Shown here: piece by piece, positions 5,429-5,611 of the stretch
Position numbering within the stretch: the stretch's first letter is position 1
Layout: every line of letters starts with the position of its first letter
Source of the DNA: an uncultured Ruminococcus sp.
GTDB taxonomy: Bacteria > Bacillota > Clostridia > Oscillospirales > Ruminococcaceae
Reading direction: 5' to 3'
NCBI GenBank assembly: GCA_947589205.1
Contig: CANQCJ010000147.1
Span: forward strand, 1 to 5,611
DNA length: 5,611 bases
Program-made: the position numbers and the translations under genes
Notes under the pieces: generated by a model
Database searches by the model: none
The model's input: only the letters and a program-made list of their open reading frames with translations
Told to the model about the DNA's origin: nothing

Positions 5429-5611
5429 TCAGGCTCTGCTCTTTCTGGCAACTACGACTACGCCGGTAGCAGCGAGTACGAGTGCGAGACCTGCGCAGGC
5501 GATAACGCCCGAATTAGCGTCCTGCTCGGCAACTATTCCGCCGGTGTTAGCAACGGCAGAGGTGGTCACGTTAGTAGCAGGAGTGCCCTTGCTGTCAGTG
5601 TCCTTCTTGAC
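5429..5611 (-). CDS. Surface protein C-terminus with NTG-type sorting signal (5' end outside window)
   Basis: The - strand is open from the window edge to a TGA at 5429-5431, giving the last 60 residues of a protein that starts beyond 5611. It is easily missed because no start codon is visible. The fragment begins with a polar, Thr/Ser/Ala/Lys-rich linker (KKDTDSKGTPATNVTTS). Next are VANTGG (fragment residues 20-25), a short polar spacer, a hydrophobic helix (about 35-55) and a basic tail RKSRA. This is the three-part layout of a cell-wall sorting signal, but with VANTG in place of LPXTG. Linkage to the sortase 28 nt downstream makes it the probable cognate substrate. The main body of the protein, hence its function (adhesin, pilin, enzyme or S-layer-like), cannot be seen. 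An alternative reading is a plain C-terminal membrane anchor. Confidence 0.8.
   Translation of the reverse strand, partial: VKKDTDSKGTPATNVTTSAVANTGGIVAEQDANSGVIACAGLALVLAATGVVVVARKSRA

Noticed and set aside
1..5611. CRISPR array, insertion sequence or phage genes
   Set aside because: I saw no regularly spaced direct repeats, transposase or integrase motifs, or terminal inverted repeats anywhere in the window.

Overview
The window looks like chromosome from an anaerobic, fibre-degrading gut or rumen Firmicute, most likely an Oscillospiraceae/Ruminococcus-type clostridium. The clues are a SigH-like sigma factor, strong AGGAGG-type ribosome binding sites, a cytoplasmic GH43 beta-xylosidase/arabinofuranosidase, and a sortase next to a surface protein with an NTG-type sorting signal. 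Coding DNA has mixed GC, while the one sizeable spacer is very AT-rich. This placement is inferred from protein character and no database was consulted.

Left block, + strand (1-786). The window opens inside a sigma-70 family factor, of which only the C-terminal half with region 4 is visible. A 66-nt sequence with most of the tRNA cloverleaf geometry but damaged D, anticodon and T loops follows at 325-390. Next is a 92-residue protein with two Cys4 zinc-ribbon units. A GC-rich hairpin with U-tracts on both sides (745-786) ends this block and also serves the gene arriving from the other strand.

Middle block, - strand (785-3602). A class Ic aspartate-aminotransferase-like PLP enzyme and a GH43 glycosidase share an ATGA stop/start overlap, so they are almost certainly co-transcribed and translationally coupled. 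A sigma-A-type promoter lies just upstream of the aminotransferase. Its -35 element is inside a perfect 10-bp inverted repeat whose half-sites are 21 bp apart, a plausible operator for the amino-acid/xylan gene pair.

Right block, - strand (3728-5611). In transcription order these are the C-terminus of a surface protein with a non-LPXTG signal (VANTGG, hydrophobic segment, basic tail), a membrane-anchored sortase, and a four-helix membrane protein of unknown function that overlaps the sortase by a GTGA junction. A strong Rho-independent terminator closes the group. The arrangement suggests a dedicated substrate-sortase-accessory operon. The unnamed membrane protein and the unusual sorting signal are the most promising undescribed elements here, followed by the tRNA-like relic and the palindromic operator.
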